Positions 34,031 through 44,793 of a stretch of 64,000 nt of DNA are shown piece after piece. Both the position numbers and the translations under genes were made by a program. How positions within the stretch are numbered: the first letter of the stretch is position 1; each line of letters opens with the position of its first letter. A model generated the notes under the pieces. The model saw only the letters and a list, made by a program, of their open reading frames with translations, ran no database searches and was not told the origin of the DNA. The DNA lies in the NCBI GenBank assembly GCA_905250025.1, contig CAJNOJ010000154.1:124001-188000 (forward strand). Direction: 5' to 3'. The DNA is from Adineta ricciae. Taxonomy: Eukaryota > Rotifera > Eurotatoria > Adinetida > Adinetidae.

Positions 34031-36782
34031 GTACATTCATCAGTTACAACACGTTATTGTCGCATGGAACAATCAAGTGGGAGTAGACTCGGATATTTAG
34101 TTGTTGTTGCTTTTATTACTGATTCATAAAAGAAGACTTTGTATCAAATAAAGAGAAGTAATTTTACAGCAACGAAAAACATTATTTATTTATGTATTGA
34201 AAGTCGACGTTTTGATTCAAGTACAGTCATTGTCAAGACAGAGAAAAGAAAATGTAGCAGAAAGTATTTAAATCTTTGAACATAATTGGCGATCAGACCA
34301 TTCACAGTTAAATATTCTTTATAAGAACGTTCTTATAAAGAACTGCTCAGGTCATGGTTTATTTTATGCGCACACACTTGATTTTCACCTTGGGCTTTGC
34401 AATTCTGAGTGCTTCCGGAAAGACGATCAACGGCGTTGAAGACGTAGTTCTGTTGAATGTAGGTTGGTATTGTTGGATGGCCAACGATTCTCGTATTTTT
34501 AATTTGTAACCATGTGGATCCCTGCCAATGATCTTCCGATTGGACCAGTCGATGCTATGATTCGTTTGCTGTTGGTGCTCGTAAATTGCTGATCTGTTCG
34601 AGTTAGTTAAATTCTATAATTATCTATGACGATTGCGAATTGTTCTCTTATCCATATAAATATCACTACTGATAATAATAACGAACTGTTTAGATCATCA
34701 CTGATAGCTTTATTCAAAACCTGATTGTTTCATCGTTCGGGCTATAGAAGTACAAAGAAAAAGAAAACTTCTATTTTGGATTTTTCTCGTCTTGTTTTAC
34801 TCATCTAGCATAATATCTTAATACCATATACGCTAATCCTGGCGTACTATTATCAGGTTGAAAATTCAGGGTGTGGGAGAGAGTGGCCCAGGTCAACAAA
34901 TCCAATGCTGGATCCGAGTACGGGATGGATCGACCTGGGGAATCTTATAAAATAATTCCAAGCTAGTTACGACGAGCGTTCCGTCCTTGCTCAAAGGCTG
35001 TCATCAGTGAAATGTCGAAACTTTGATTCGAAAAGCTTGAAAGTTCTCTATCGAAAGAATAGTAAACTGCAGTCATTGCGGTTTTGTCCATTTCCAATAT
35101 ATTGATTATACTAGTAAAAGTATCAGATCGTGTTATTCCCTCGACTGAAAGGAGGTTCATACGAAAAAAAAATAGTTTGTATGGTTGTCTGTTTGTGTCA
35201 GGGTCGGCGGTCAAAGGTCAAAAAAACATTTTCTTGAAAATGCTCACAACTTCATGAAACATCGTTTGGGAGGGATCATGAGGCTCGAGGTTGGTTGGAT
35301 GACGGGTGAAGGAGCAAGGACGTGACAGAAATGAAGAAAACATTTCATCCGCGCCTGAGAGGAGGACTACATAGAAGAGTTGATTGCGAAAAAGTAGAAA
35401 CACACTCGGTTGAATGTCGCATACTAAAGGCCAATAATCCAAAAATACGTTCATTCACATGTTACATACTGGAGAGCAATCTTAAACGCTGAGCTTCGAT
35501 ATATTGAGAGTTTTTGTAGGCCTTTAAGCTTTTTAATTAAGGAGATAACCTCAAATGTTCCCACGGGGATAATTTTATCTATGAGATACTGATGGAATGC
35601 TAATTGATTTTCGATACTTTTTAGTAGCACACGGGTAATTATATGATAGATAGGGACAGCTTTGAAGCAGCGAGTTGTGAGTGGCGCCACTAACAACGGG
35701 CTGCGCGTGGTAATCTAGTCAGTTACTAAAGTATCAATAATCGGACACGTTCGAATGCGAAGTATATACAGAGTCTCATTTGGTCTTACCGAAATTATCT
35801 TTCTTCTGGAAAAAGGAGGACATGTTTAAGGGTGCAAATCGATAATAGTCATTTATAGCGAACTTCTGCTTCATGTGAAGAGTAATTGTCAGTCAGGAAT
35901 ATAGAATAATTAAAAGCAACACAAGTAGTCCTTTGACTCTTTTGAAGACTATGAGGCGAATGAAGATCAGTCTCTGGGGACCCTTTCAAAGGTCATACTT
36001 CTGTCTTTTTTCTGTATAAAACGCACATAAGACTCTTTTATTTTCAGTCAGTGGTTCAGTTGAGGGCATAGCGAGTCTGCTTCGACGAGCGTTACTAGTT
36101 GTACAGGGTGTTACAAAAGTTCGAGAGGAAATTTTTTGCGAACTATCGCTACAAAGTCTAGACGATTGATAGCGCAGCTTTTTTTTTCTTATCTCTATCT
36201 CTCTATATATGTATGTGTGTACGTTTTATGGATATAGAATAAACCGGAGTCACTCTCGCGAAAGAGAGCCGCTAACAGCCGAAATACTGACGATTATCGT
36301 CTCTAGACTCTATCCTTACAGACTAGCGAATATATAAGACAAAAATAGTAACTACTATGAATCTTCTTGTAAAGTCACGTGTTACGGAAAGGGAGAGAAA
36401 TGATGTAGTTAGTGCACCCTCATAGAATTTATACTGCTTCATTTGAAAAAGTACATAGAAAATAGCAAATAAAAAACACTTCATAATTTTTAACTGTGAG
36501 AAAACTTAATATATAAGTATAAAAAATAAAACGGTCTCTCTAATTACTATATAGTCATATTTATTATCGCTTTTCTACTTCGAGCCTGGAAGGATTGGTT
36601 GATGCGGTCTCTTATGTCTATGATATTTATTAACATTCTCATTCTTTATAGACATTATATCCGTCACTGAAGATAAATATCTCTCATATAGTAGAAAAAA
36701 AACGATGTATGAGATAGGAATACATTGAAATTAGAGACACAGAACATAGAGAATAAAGCCACTATTAATTTATGGTCTGCCT
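34031..36782. other. Intergenic of copy C
   Basis: Includes the segment 35138-36101 that is absent from copy D. Three short minus-strand frames within it (34963-35214, 35218-35454, 35451-35696) show no clear domain; the last has a leucine-rich stretch. At 36106 the sequence GGGTGTTACAAAAGTTCG is shared with D at 59499. No gene supported. Confidence 0.5.
35138..36101. other. Copy-C-specific segment of about 960 bp (insertion in C or deletion in D)
   Basis: In D the flanks are joined directly (59484-59500: CGTGTTATT then GCATAGGGTG). In C nearly 1 kb lies between CGTGTTATT and GTACAGGGTG. No terminal inverted repeats or target-site duplication could be seen, and no transposase frame. Confidence 0.6.
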
Positions 36783-37764
36783 CTATAAATCTGCATTACG
36801 CTTTGACAATGCAAATATATTGACTTGATTTCGTCGTCGCCAAAAGAAAATTCTATCTTTCACTGTTCGACGAAATTTTTGTGATGAAAGCATAAACACA
36901 TAACAAGTTCCCTACAACAGAAAATCTATTTATCGAAGTTCATCAAAAACAATATCCTACCACATAATAACCATAATTCCACAAAGTAAAGAATGAAGTG
37001 GCTAGCTGTTCACGCACAATTCGAATTGTACTTTTCGTTTCGTTTTCTGTGATATAATTATATGTGACAATAATTGCATATGGAATTATGCAAAAATTAA
37101 CAAAAAAGACTTGAGCCAATGACATTCGCATTATTTGTTGATCAATATGTTGACTTATCAGAACTCTGATTGAGCGAATATTACGACAAGTTAAATATGC
37201 AAATAAGGTTGTTATTGTAATTGGAATTGTCGTCAATAAGCCCAAAAGGAATATTGATCTATATGTGATAAAGATTTGATTGATGACTTGGCATGTTTTT
37301 GTTACAGATGAAATATCGTAAGACATTGCCGGAAGAATTCCATGAAGAACACAAATAATTATCATAGCAACAACTGACCGATGTGCCGTTTGAATCTTGC
37401 TTAAACGACGTAATTTTGCACTTCGTGATGTTATTAAAAATTGATCAATCATAGCCATACATGGACACATTAATACAATTATAGAAAAAGTATAGAGAAA
37501 ATAGTTTCGTGCTTTACACCAACTTGTTGATGTTCTTGTCAAATCATTTCCAAAACCTATTACAATACGCGAAGCAAGATTAATGAAAAGATAAGCAATG
37601 TTAAAAACTGAATTAATAAGAAAATAAAATGTTGACGGATTTGTGCGATATGAACGAACAGTTGAAAATATGAAAATATTTATTACATTACCGACGGTTC
37701 CTGTGACAAGAAAACAAAAACCGCCATAGATTGTTATTTGCTGGCCAATGTAACTTAATGACAT
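36783..37764 (-). CDS. Rhodopsin-like GPCR, second family (copy C)
   Basis: Two exons, 37764-36961 and 36911-36783, with a 49-bp GT-AG intron (phase 0) falling inside TM7; spliced product 310 residues. It reads MSLSYIGQQITIYGGF and has TM1 with GTVGNVINI, a DRY-position motif MIDQFLITSR after TM3, and TM7 split as NYGYYV / GTCYVFMLSS, followed by a basic tail (FRRTVKDRIFFWRRR). Without the splice the frame would end at TM7, so the intron model is preferred. The sister gene at 60101-61100 keeps the same intron. The MIDQF and GTC forms are family traits. Ligand unknown. Confidence 0.8.
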
Positions 37765-38828
37765 AATTGTATAATTTATTTTCTTCGAATAAAGTGGACA
37801 CCTAGTTTTTCTAGAAACTTCGAACTTTAATTAACTGTTTGGGCACGGGCGTGGTATATATACGACCTAGAATATTTCTTAAACTTTTTTTATCTTCCAA
37901 ACTGCATTCGGAAAAAATCTGGCAAGGATTCTTAAAAAAACGTTTAAAAACATGTCAAAAGGAAAGAGGATTTTAGTATGAGCATCAGATTAAACGTTTT
38001 AATAAAAGCTTCTAATATAGAGCAGGAGCGTTAGTGAAAGGCTTAATTGTTTTTTAAAAGATACTCGTCTCCTAAGGGTTAAATAATAATGTAAAAGAAA
38101 AGAAAAGAAGCAAAGTGTAGCAGTAAAGATTATCTTCCAATTTTTTTTCTTTAAATTTTGTCAACATAAAATACAGTCTATGACTGTCCGCCGAAGTAAC
38201 AATTATTGTACTTAACCCTTTGAGTCTCAAAATATAAAACAGCAACATCTGATTTATAATTCTTCTGCGGGTGAGGGTGTGGGGTGGATATTGTGGTATG
38301 ATGGTGTTGGGTGTGGGTGAGTTGTCTGTTTTTTTTTGGGTAAAACAAATATGAGAATGTTAGGAATAACTTTTTGCGATGTTTTCTATGGCGAGCCGGG
38401 TTTCTCTTAAATTGAGTAAAATAAAGTATGGTCACAGAAACGTTAATGTCAGATGTGTAGGTGCGTTGGGTTCCACTGTCTGCTTCTATGCATATGCATA
38501 AGGAAGAAAGTGAACCACGCGCCTGCTAGCAGCACGGTTCCCTAGATGGCGAAAATCGGTAGCGAAGACGGCCGACTAAAAAGGCCGATAGAGAAGAGAA
38601 CCGAAGGCCTTCTAAACGCTCTTATCGACAAATTCACATCTTTTCTCTTTCTGTGCTAATTCTGTAATTCTTGAAGGTATGTGTGGGTACCAAAACAATG
38701 GATTTTCGAATATTTGAATACTTGAATTCAACTTTCAAGTTTGACACTACTGTCCCACAATGATACAAATAGTCATTTTCTTATGTAAAATTACAACAAC
38801 CACAGTTATTTCTCTTGTATGATAGTTT
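37765..38828. other. Intergenic of copy C with a G-rich tract
   Basis: About 1 kb. At 38266-38332 the plus strand is rich in GGGTGTGG/TTGGGTGTGGG-like units; copy D lacks most of this stretch. No gene seen. Confidence 0.45.
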
Positions 38829-40075
38829 TTATTTATTGAGAATATCAACAATTTTTGTAAGCATTGGTTCAAAACGTTTATTAGCATCTAATACTGTTCC
38901 TACCATTCGATTCATAACATAAGCAAAGGAGAAGTTGTATAATGGTGCAGCCAAACCAACACTTCCACCTGCTCCTGCGATAGTATAAAAATATGATATA
39001 TTTATTTTAAAAAAATATGAAGATTTTAGTTACCTAGATGACCAAAACTCCCTGGTCCTAATTCAGGATATGTTTTATCAAAAAGCATAAAACCCATTCC
39101 AAATGATGACTGTGTTTGTAAAAGTAGATCCAATTCTCCATCTGGTGTATTCAATTTCGTCGCTAATTTCAGAATATCTTCATTTAATATTCGTTTATAT
39201 TTTCCATTATCAACATCACCAATCAATAATGAATAAAGTCGTGCTATTGACCAAGCATTTGATATTCCATTTCCACCTGGTACTTCTGCTTGATGTAAAC
39301 GAGCATCATTGAAGTAATCGAAAACAGTATTTAATGATTCATCATTGAGATATTGAGATAGTTGACTAAATTCATGTGGTGACACGCGATATTCTTCAGT
39401 TGATGGTAAACCAATATAAAATTCAAGATTTGATAGAGTTGAAATTTCATCTTGAACAAACTGCCCCAATGATCGTTTCTTTGAATCAACACGTCGAATA
39501 AGTTCACCAGCAAGCCAACCATATGTTAGCGAATGATAACTATGAGCTGATCCAGGCGCCCAAGAAGGTGATTTTTGTTCCAATGTGTGTATTATTGCTG
39601 TCCAATTAAGATATTCTTCAAGTGGCACAGTAATATCTGGTAGTCCAGCACGATGAGAAAGAATATCACTTACAGTTGTATTCTCTTTTCCATTTTGTCC
39701 GTATTCAGGCCAATAGTCAGTGACTAATGCTGAATAATTAAGTAGACCACGTTGAACAGCAAGTGCCACAGCTGCAGCAACAACTCCTTTTGTTGTTGAA
39801 AACACTAATTGTAATGTATTCTCATCATACGGTTTTGTTTGTGATTGATCAAACCATCCACCTGATAGGCCAACTACTAATTCACCTTGATGATACACTG
39901 CTACTGATGCTCCTATATCTCGATGTTCAACGAAATTATCTTGAAAAAGATCATAGATAAATTCCCAGCCAGGCTCAATAGTTCCCCGAATGTTGTAATC
40001 AATCGTTTTTGTATAACTAATTGTTGATACAACAAGAATAAAAATTAAGAGTAGTAGTGTTAGACAGCAGCCCAT
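38829..40075 (-). CDS. Secreted or membrane-tethered beta-lactamase-fold serine hydrolase (copy C)
   Basis: Two exons, 40075-39034 and 38974-38829, with a 59-bp GT-AG intron; spliced product 395 residues. An N-terminal hydrophobic segment (5-20) serves as signal peptide or anchor. The class C beta-lactamase/EstB motifs are all present: Ser93-Thr-Thr-Lys96 (SxxK nucleophile), Tyr180-His-Ser182 (YxN/S) and His346-Leu-Gly348 in GHLGAGGSVG, the HxG third box completed across the intron. Animals have related LACTB-like peptidase/esterase enzymes, so hydrolysis of an ester or amide is likely, not necessarily of antibiotics. Several N-glycosylation sequons (NYS, NTT, NWT) fit a secreted protein. A near-identical gene is at 62078-63323. 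Confidence 0.88.
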
Positions 40076-40822
40076 GTTTTAAGTATATTTTAAACGGACA
40101 AAAAAGCAGATATCTGATATACGTATATAGAACGAGAGAATAGGTTTAAATAAATATCAATATGTAAAATAGCAAAAAAATATTGGCATGTACAGTAATG
40201 CTAAAGGATTAAGCTAGAATGATCGAAATATGGTATTTTATTGCGAATACGCAAACGAATGTCCTTTGCTTCACTCGTAATACATTAAGCGAAATTGGGT
40301 TGAAAGGAAGATGAGAACAAAATAAAGAGATAAAGGTCGTTACAGTACAATTAGACGTAGTGTAATATGATTCTAGATTAGGCACAAGTCATATTTTCAA
40401 ATACCGTCCGTTAGTCTCACCCTTCGAAGAATCGAAGTTATTGGCCATACTTTTGTATCGAACTCAATGAACATGAACATCTCATTCTTAGTGCTTTTGC
40501 GTTGACTCTCTGTGCATTATCTCATATTACTATGTCATTTACATTTCGATGTGTAGGACATCTGCTCGTCAATAATCATTATATTCATTTGCTTATTTCT
40601 TTCCGTTTATTCCACCAATGTCAATCTTCTGCGTTTTTATTCTATCATCAAAAATATATTATCAACGATCATAAGTAAATCTCACTCACCTTCTTAGATG
40701 AAATCAAAAAGAGTTGACGGAAAGACACTGAAACACTCGAATATATAGTTACACGAAGAATTTCAGTCAATATGCATCAATGATATTCGTTACAAGTTTT
40801 ATCAACACAACTGCTTTTGAAG
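40076..40822. other. Intergenic
   Basis: About 750 bp shared with copy D (63324-64000). Upstream flank of the hydrolase and 3' flank of the decarboxylase. No element recognised. Confidence 0.4.
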
Positions 40823-42530
40823 TTATTTCGAATTTTTTGCTTCTTTCATTTTGGCAATTCGTTGTTGAGTTAGCTTGAGAAGACTTTCGGCCAATGAATC
40901 AAAATCTTCATAAACACATCGATGACTGACAACACAAATACGAATGTGGAGACGATTTCCAATACGACTCGTTGATGGAATAGCCACACCTGACATTTGC
41001 ACATCTTGTGTTAGATCAGCATTGAACTGATCAATGACTTCATGATCATCTCCATCCAGTTCTTTTGGTATAACTCGAAAATTAACAATGTTCAATGTGA
41101 TAGGACGAAGAACATGAATGATATCTGCATGTTTCTCAAGTAATCGAGCAAAGTATTGTGCTTGTTCACAATTGTCTGCGATCTTCTGTCCAAGTTTCTC
41201 AATACCATGTTCTTTAAATGTGAACCACACTTTCAATGCACGAAATGAACGAGACAACTCAGGACCTAGGTCACAAAACCACAGATCATCAGGCGCAAAA
41301 TCTCGGATCGTCTTTGTCAAATAAGTTTGATGAACGGCGAATGTCGATTGAAGATGAGAGCTTTCTCGAATGAGGACACAACCTGCATCATATGGGCAAT
41401 GTAACCATTTGTGAAGATCGAAGGCAAGTGAATCAGCTCGTTCGATTCCCTTGACGAGATGACGACGTTCACGATCAAGAATAACTAAACTACCAAATGC
41501 TCCATCAACATGAAACCAAATATTTTTAGCACGACAGATGACAGATAACTCAACCAGATTGTCAAATGCAGCTGTATTCACTGTCCCTAGATCATGCAGA
41601 AATAATTAACAATACAACATTGTCTCTCTCTCTCTCATTATTCTATTTACCTGCATTACCAACAATACAAAAGGGAACAAGACCTTTCTCACGATCTTCT
41701 TGCATGGCTACTTTCAATTCATCGATTTTCATACGAAAGTCATCATCAACTGCTATCAAATGCAATGCTTTTGATCCAAGTCCAAGCAGTTCAAATGCTT
41801 TGACCAGACATCCATGTGTTTCTGTTGATGCATAGCCAACTAGTTGTGGACCATTGACATGTCCATCTTGTCGAATATTTCCTAGAGCCTTTCGTCGAGC
41901 CGTTGCTATACTTATTAATGTTGCCATTGATGTTCCACTAACGATCAAACCAGCATTCTTAGCCTCTGGAAAACCAAACATCTGTCGTATCCAATTGATC
42001 ACTGTACGTTCAATAAGTGAACCACTGTGACAAAAACCACCACAACTCATATTAATCGTTGCTGCTATCATATCTGCTAATGCGCCACCTAATGTTCCTT
42101 CACCACCGACCCATCCCAAGAAACGAGGATGTGCATTACCAAATGTATAAGGGACCACATAAGTGAATGTATCGCGACATACTTGTTCCAATGATTGGCC
42201 TCGTTTTGGAAGTGGATCATCGTTGAGTACAGTCCACACATCATCTGGAATTGGTATAAATGCAGGTCGATCTCGTATCGATTCAATGTAATCCAGTGAT
42301 GAATCAAGAACTTCGTGAGCTGTTTTGCGTGCAGATGGCCAATCAGAAGGATCAAGAGAAGAATTCTTCTGAACTGTTGAGGATGAAATAGGACATTTGA
42401 GATCAGCGATAGTGTTGATATATGTCAACATTTGTGTTTTCCATTCGAAGAGTGACTGAACATTGGAAATAGGTTCACGCAGTTTCATCGAAACTTTCTC
42501 AAACAATTCTTCCAAAGTCATCTTCTCCAT
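40823..42530 (-). CDS. PLP-dependent group II amino-acid decarboxylase, prokaryote-like
   Basis: Two exons, 42530-41651 and 41586-40823, with a 64-bp GT-AG intron (phase 1); spliced product 547 residues. Fold-type I PLP enzyme of the aromatic-amino-acid/glutamate decarboxylase family, which releases CO2 from an amino acid to give an amine. Visible motifs: GNAHPRFLGWV, SGTSMATLISIATARRKA (phosphate-binding), ETHGCLVKA (stacking His), HVDGAFG with Asp321, and the PLP lysine about Lys353 in AFDLHKWLHCPYDAG. Animal AADC, TDC and HDC have NPHKW at this place; LHKW..CPYDAG is the form I know from bacterial and some fungal members. That suggests horizontal acquisition followed by intron gain. Substrate not predictable. 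It is transcribed away from the NAS gene across a 498-bp spacer. Confidence 0.88.
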
Positions 42531-43028
42531 TTGATTTCAATATTTAACCTTAGAATTCGTAGTTCTATGCATAGAGAAAACAAATTTACATATTTGAAAA
42601 AACATCATTACATCATTCGATTCTCTTTCAATACAAAACAAAAACGAACAATAATCGTTGCAAAACACACACCTACACTCAGAGCAAAAAAAGAGATAAA
42701 CAGCGGGAAAGTAACGATATTATTGCGACGAAATGACACAAAACGTGTCATATAAATAAGTAAACGAATACAATGTTTTGTTTTTGTTTTTCGTTCTCCA
42801 ACACAATCTCAAGCTAATCAAAATATCATTCTCTTCACTTTCGTTGTAGCAGTTTTCTGATCAACTATTTAATACAACACATTCTTCTATTTCTTGTAAG
42901 TTCATCGCTTCATTAACAGATTTTGTACATAATCATCATCGAATGCTTTGTCTAATTCACATTCGACAGTTACGAAATGAAGAAAACAAACATTCTTGTT
43001 TTATTTCTCTGTAGAAAATCAATTCAAA
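42531..43028. promoter_or_regulatory. Shared divergent upstream region of decarboxylase and NAS
   Basis: The 498 bp between the two start codons must hold both promoters and 5' leaders. Next to the NAS start, TTTCTCTGTAG at about 43003-43013 could be a splice acceptor for a 5' non-coding exon. No defined binding site is seen. Co-regulation is an inference from arrangement only. Confidence 0.4.
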
Positions 43029-43820
43029 ATGAGTACATCAACCAAATGGCGTGAAATCTATAATAAAATAATGTCTTTACCAAGTTTAACTCCATCTGAT
43101 CAAGTAAATGAAGCGATTGATTCATTACGACAACAAATTTCTCAATCCAATGACGATGATCTGAATAAATCTGATCTAACTGAACAAGAAATTATCCAAC
43201 TTCGTCAACGTTTCAGTCAATCAGTTTATGAACTTGAAAAATTTTGGGCTCATAAAATTCTTAATCATTCAAATCATCAATTGATTTTAGAACAATTTCC
43301 TCAATGGGATAATTATCTGAAAGTCATGAAACGTGAATGGAATTCCATAGAAATTTATGCAAAAGAATTTTTAACAAAAAAAGTTCTTATTATTGGGGGT
43401 GGACCAATTCCATTATCAGCTATTATTTTAGCACAACAATATCATATCTGTTCAGTTGTCATGGATATTGATGAAGAAGCAACTGATTTAGCAAGAAAAC
43501 TTGTTTTTGCTCTTGGCTTACAAAATCAAATAACTTTAATTCAAAGTTCAGGTGAAAGTTTTGAAAATTATCAAGAATATTCTTTAATCTATGTTGCTGC
43601 ATTAGCTGGACTTGTTTTCGAAGAAAAACAAAAAATATTTGATACGATTAAAAGTCAAACAACACCTGGAACATTTATTTTAACACGATCAAGTCATGGA
43701 ACAAGACAAATTCTTTATCTTCCTCTTCATCAAAGAATTCAAGAACAATTTGAAACCGTTATGGAAATTCATCCTAATGATGAGGTCATGAATTCAATTA
43801 TTTTACTTAAAACTATTTAA
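43029..43820 (+). CDS. Nicotianamine synthase
   Basis: 263 residues from the Met in MSTSTKWREIY; an in-frame Met 11 codons upstream lies before a likely splice acceptor, so the later start is chosen. By family knowledge NAS condenses aminobutyl groups of S-adenosylmethionine into nicotianamine, a chelator of iron, zinc, copper and nickel. Family features: N-terminal helical part with YNKIMSLPSLTPSDQVNEA (as in plant NAS); FPQWDNYLKVMKREW; the SAM site IIGGGPIPLSAI (Gly123-Leu129); DIDEEATDLARKL; AALAGLVFEEK; APG-like TPGTFILTRSSHGTR; and HPNDEVMNSIILLK. It is single-exon and close in length to archaeal and fungal enzymes, shorter than plant ones. Animals are not known to make nicotianamine, so this is a strong horizontal-transfer candidate. 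Its 3' end is 34 bp from the convergent glycosyltransferase. Confidence 0.9.
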   Translation: MSTSTKWREIYNKIMSLPSLTPSDQVNEAIDSLRQQISQSNDDDLNKSDLTEQEIIQLRQRFSQSVYELEKFWAHKILNHSNHQLILEQFPQWDNYLKVMKREWNSIEIYAKEFLTKKVLIIGGGPIPLSAIILAQQYHICSVVMDIDEEATDLARKLVFALGLQNQITLIQSSGESFENYQEYSLIYVAALAGLVFEEKQKIFDTIKSQTTPGTFILTRSSHGTRQILYLPLHQRIQEQFETVMEIHPNDEVMNSIILLKTI

Positions 43821-43854
43821 TGGAAAATATCGATTCGGGCGTTTCTTTCCAAAA

Positions 43855-44793
43855 TCAAATCTTTTTCATTTGACGAACAAAAATAAAAGAAAAAAGTAAA
43901 AGAAAGATAAAAATAGAGCAAATCAAATAATGTTGCATAACAAAAAGGAGAACTAATGTATCTTTTCCATACCAACTTCCCCCACCAACACCATCAATTA
44001 ATTTTCCCCATAAAAAATCATTTGGAATAAAATAAAATTGATCTTTCAAAGGAAATTTTCGATAAATTCCATAGAGAAACGTTGGACCAGCACTTAAAAT
44101 AATTGTTAAATGATACAAATAAAACCAACGATTAGCTGATTTTAATCGACTTATTGCAAATTTAAAAAACGGATGATATCGTTTTGAAATCATAAAATCT
44201 GTATTTGCGCTTATTCCTTCTGTTCCAATATGTAAAATAATATCAGGTTCATTCGTTTTTTGTTCATTTTCATAAAGTATTTTCGAAATTAAATCATTTA
44301 CAAGACATTTAACATCTAAATCAATATAAATTCCACCATAATGAAATAATAAAAAATATTTCATTGAATCAATTCTTTGCATATCATATCGATAATTTTC
44401 ATAAACTGATACAAACCATGGATATTCAGTGTTTAAGAAATTTAGAAGTTTTTCATTTGTCCAAAGTGTATAATTATAATTAGAATTCAATGTTTGACAT
44501 GATTTCGATGCTAAAAGATATTTGTCATTCATTGATTTCTTTTCCGATGATGAAATCCAAATTTGATGAATATGTCGTGGAATTTCTTGTCGAATTAATG
44601 AACGATTATTTTGCCACATTTCAATATCTATTTTGACTAAATCATCAAAATCTTCATTTGGAATGAAATGATCGATTAAAAATCGACCTGTTTCAATTAA
44701 ATGAACTAAACAATAAAGAAATACAATTGTAAAGAAACAAAGAAATAATTTTCGGTAATGAATTTGATTTATTGACATTAATCGTCTTTTCAT
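43855..44793 (-). CDS. GT32 glycosyltransferase, OCH1/MIPC-synthase type, membrane-bound
   Basis: 312 residues, single exon. A type-II signal anchor (about 15-35) is followed by the GT32 sugar-transfer core: IPRHIHQIWIS (71-81), NYRYDMQRIDSMKYFLLFHY with the DxD motif Asp158-Leu-Asp160 in GGIYIDLDV (metal/nucleotide-sugar binding), then TEGISANTDFMIS and SAGPTFLYGIY. The C-terminus has one or two more membrane helices (about 277-306), as in fungal mannosylinositol phosphorylceramide synthases (SUR1/CSG1) acting in the Golgi. The layout points to a fungal-like lipid mannosyltransferase, though the exact acceptor is unknown. It converges on the NAS gene. A nearby candidate for horizontal origin. 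Confidence 0.85.
   Translation of the reverse strand: MKRRLMSINQIHYRKLFLCFFTIVFLYCLVHLIETGRFLIDHFIPNEDFDDLVKIDIEMWQNNRSLIRQEIPRHIHQIWISSSEKKSMNDKYLLASKSCQTLNSNYNYTLWTNEKLLNFLNTEYPWFVSVYENYRYDMQRIDSMKYFLLFHYGGIYIDLDVKCLVNDLISKILYENEQKTNEPDIILHIGTEGISANTDFMISKRYHPFFKFAISRLKSANRWFYLYHLTIILSAGPTFLYGIYRKFPLKDQFYFIPNDFLWGKLIDGVGGGSWYGKDTLVLLFVMQHYLICSIFIFLLLFSFIFVRQMKKI

Larger units (their letters stand above)
33530..40741. repeat. Segmental repeat, copy C
   Basis: Matches 58316-64000 (copy D) in order and orientation: F-box 3' end, GPCR, beta-lactamase-like gene and flanks. C is about 1.5 kb longer, mostly through a roughly 960-bp segment at 35138-36101 and extra sequence at 34031-34690. The two GPCR proteins differ at about 17 of 268 positions by eye. 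The start-to-start distance is 24,786 bases. Confidence 0.88.

Noticed and set aside
36106..36123. Transposon terminal repeat (GGGTGTTACAAAAGTTCG)
   Set aside because: No matching inverted end, target-site duplication or transposase in either copy; kept only as a hint within a finding.
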